A model generated the notes under the pieces. That model did no database searches. It saw nothing but the letters and a program-made list of their open reading frames with translations, and was not told the DNA's origin. From positions 1 to 7,795 of the forward strand of contig JBILMZ010000167.1 of NCBI GenBank assembly GCA_044375275.1: 7,795 nt of DNA, written 5' to 3'. Both the position numbers and the translations under genes were made by a program. Source of the DNA: SZUA-430 sp044375275. Lineage in GTDB: Bacteria; Pseudomonadota; Alphaproteobacteria; Micropepsales; Micropepsaceae. Each line of letters opens with the position of its first letter. The stretch's first letter is position 1. Below, piece by piece: positions 6,658 through 7,795 of this stretch.

Positions 6658-7584
6658 TTGCGCGCTGCTGATCTCGGGATTTCACTGCCCGTGCTTCCCG
6701 TGGACCGGAGCTATGATCCGGTCTATGGGCAGGCTGTAGAGGTCGTGCCTGGCGTTCGTCGCGTGCTGGCCCGCAACCCCAATCCCTTCACGTTTCACGG
6801 GACTGGTACTTATATTGTCGGGCACGGAAATGTTGCCGTCATTGATCCCGGCCCGCTGCTTGACGAGCATGTTGACGCGATCATGCGTGCCACCGCCGGT
6901 GAGACGATCACGCATATCCTGGTCACGCATACGCACAATGACCACTCTCCGGCGGCAGCCCCGCTGCGTCAGCGGACGGGGGCCAGCACCTACGCCTTTG
7001 GCCGGCATGGCAGCGGCCGTGATCATCACGATACCGACGTCGAAGAGGGTGGCGACCAGGACTTTGTCCCGGATGTCTTCCTGAAAGACGGGGACAGGAT
7101 TGAGGTCGATGGGTTGGTGCTTCAGGCGATCCACACGCCGGGTCACACGTCCAACCATCTCTGCTTTTCGCTTGAACAGCCCTCGATCCTGTTTTCCGGT
7201 GACCACGTCATGGGATGGTCCACGACCGTGATCGCGCCGCCGGACGGGGACATGGCGGCCTATTTTGCGAGCCTCGACCGGCTTCTGGAGCGTCGGGAGG
7301 AGCTTTACGTCCCGACGCATGGCAATCCCATTCGCCAGCCCCAGGCCTTCGTTCGTCAGCTGATTGCCCATCGCCATGCGCGCGAAGCGCAGATCGTGGC
7401 CTGCGTCGGGCGCGGACTGGTCACCATCCCCGACATGGTGCGGGTGATCTATTCGGAAGTGGACAGCCGCCTGCATCCGGCGGCAGCGCGGTCGGTGTTT
7501 GCGCATCTGCAGCATCTGGTGCGCACGGGCCGCCTCAAGGCGTCAGGGGAAGCGACGGCCGGCGCGACCTACGCGGTGGCTTAG
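6658..7584 (+). CDS. MBL-fold metallo-hydrolase with C-terminal winged helix (LACTB2-like)
   Basis: This protein of about 308 residues has the metallo-beta-lactamase core with a complete metal-ligand set: HTHNDH (His91, His93, Asp95, His96), His163 in PGHTSNH, Asp182 in SGDH and His221 in PTHGNP. After the core, residues about 250-305 (VTIPDMVRVIYSEVD, then RSVFAHLQHLVRTGRL) look like the winged-helix tail of LACTB2-type hydrolases. It should bind two zinc ions and hydrolyse an ester, thioester or phosphodiester; the substrate is unknown. There is no in-frame ATG before residue 86, which is already inside the domain, so a non-ATG start is required. TTG 6658 has a weak GGGG eight bases upstream, and GTG at 6691 or 6700 is possible. 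PNPFTFHGTGTYIVG (41-55) is the conserved beginning of the domain. The gene shares its frame with the DUF1499 gene and ends overlapping the next stop codon on the other strand. Confidence 0.88.
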   Translation: MRAADLGISLPVLPVDRSYDPVYGQAVEVVPGVRRVLARNPNPFTFHGTGTYIVGHGNVAVIDPGPLLDEHVDAIMRATAGETITHILVTHTHNDHSPAAAPLRQRTGASTYAFGRHGSGRDHHDTDVEEGGDQDFVPDVFLKDGDRIEVDGLVLQAIHTPGHTSNHLCFSLEQPSILFSGDHVMGWSTTVIAPPDGDMAAYFASLDRLLERREELYVPTHGNPIRQPQAFVRQLIAHRHAREAQIVACVGRGLVTIPDMVRVIYSEVDSRLHPAAARSVFAHLQHLVRTGRLKASGEATAGATYAVA

Positions 7585-7795
7585 TCGAGCGCGCTTACTA
7601 CCGGCGCGTTTTCGAACTTTCCTTCGAGGGTCAGCGGGCGGGTTCCCAGTGTCGCCTTGAGGGTGAAGCTCCCCTTAAGCAGGCCCCGCCCTTCAATGGA
7701 TAGCGTTCCGTCACCGGTTGTCATGGTCCGTTCAAGCGTGTTGAGGTCCTGCAGCATCAGGCTGACCTGGTCCTTGGACAGCGTGTATGTGCGCT
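7581..7795 (-). CDS. Unrecognised protein, C-terminal 70 residues (partial)
   Basis: An open minus-strand frame enters from the right edge (first full codon ends at 7793) and stops at TAA 7581-7583, overlapping the MBL gene's TAG. The visible tail includes YTLSKDQVSLMLQDLNTLE followed by alternating polar and hydrophobic stretches such as GTLSIEGRG, GSFTLKATLG and RPLTLEGKFENAPVVSALD. This pattern suggests a C-terminal beta-rich domain. I do not recognise the family and cannot tell whether the protein is exported. Support for a real gene comes from the uninterrupted frame, the sensible composition and the tight tail-to-tail arrangement with the neighbour. The competing plus-strand frame over this stretch is only an extension of an out-of-frame shadow of the MBL gene. 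Confidence 0.7.
   Translation of the reverse strand, partial: RTYTLSKDQVSLMLQDLNTLERTMTTGDGTLSIEGRGLLKGSFTLKATLGTRPLTLEGKFENAPVVSALD

Noticed and set aside
6682..7515. A 277-codon minus-strand open frame opposite the MBL gene.
   Set aside because: It is antisense to a gene with the full set of MBL metal ligands, and its own translation has no coherent motif.
7645..7680. Possible terminator hairpin near the convergent junction (CTTGAGGG with CCCCTTAAG).
   Set aside because: The pairing is imperfect, it lies inside the partial minus-strand gene, and no T-tract follows.

Overview
The window looks like an ordinary chromosomal stretch from a GC-rich Gram-negative bacterium. The gene content fits Alphaproteobacteria: an ADP-heptose pair for lipopolysaccharide core, an AlkK-type acyl-CoA synthetase, a membrane-anchored DUF1499 protein and an MBL-fold hydrolase with a winged-helix tail. 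A Hyphomonas- or Caulobacter-like lineage is a guess from gene style, not something the sequence proves. I see no mobile element, tRNA, rRNA, CRISPR array or phage gene.

Left part (1-2622): the 3' end of a plus-strand mobA-like gene (molybdenum cofactor guanylylation) meets hldD tail to tail, 6 bp apart. hldD and hldE lie on the minus strand as a coupled pair with an ATGA stop/start overlap. HldE is the bifunctional kinase/adenylyltransferase and HldD the epimerase, so together they cover three of the steps from D-glycero-D-manno-heptose 7-phosphate to ADP-L-glycero-D-manno-heptose. The isomerase GmhA and phosphatase GmhB are not here.

Middle (2711-4259): a minus-strand class III omega-transaminase, strongly resembling amine:pyruvate aminotransferases, lies 88 bp upstream of hldE. 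A divergent intergenic region of about 163 bp separates it from the next operon. This region is the richest regulatory sequence in the window. It holds a 20-bp near-palindrome, a plausible sigma70-type promoter (TTGTCG, 17 bp, TAATAT) and a perfect 8-bp inverted repeat with arms 22 bp apart that flank the -35 hexamer.

Right part (4260-7584): three plus-strand genes, closely spaced, probably form one operon: an AlkK-like medium/long-chain acyl-CoA synthetase, a three-helix DUF1499 protein and an MBL-fold hydrolase that lacks an ATG start. The MBL gene ends tail to tail with an incomplete minus-strand gene, the two stop codons overlapping. That last gene (7581-7795) is unrecognised.

I did not find a convincing new biological system. 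The items most worth a second look are the operator-like repeat at the acyl-CoA synthetase promoter and the uncharacterised ligase-DUF1499-MBL operon.
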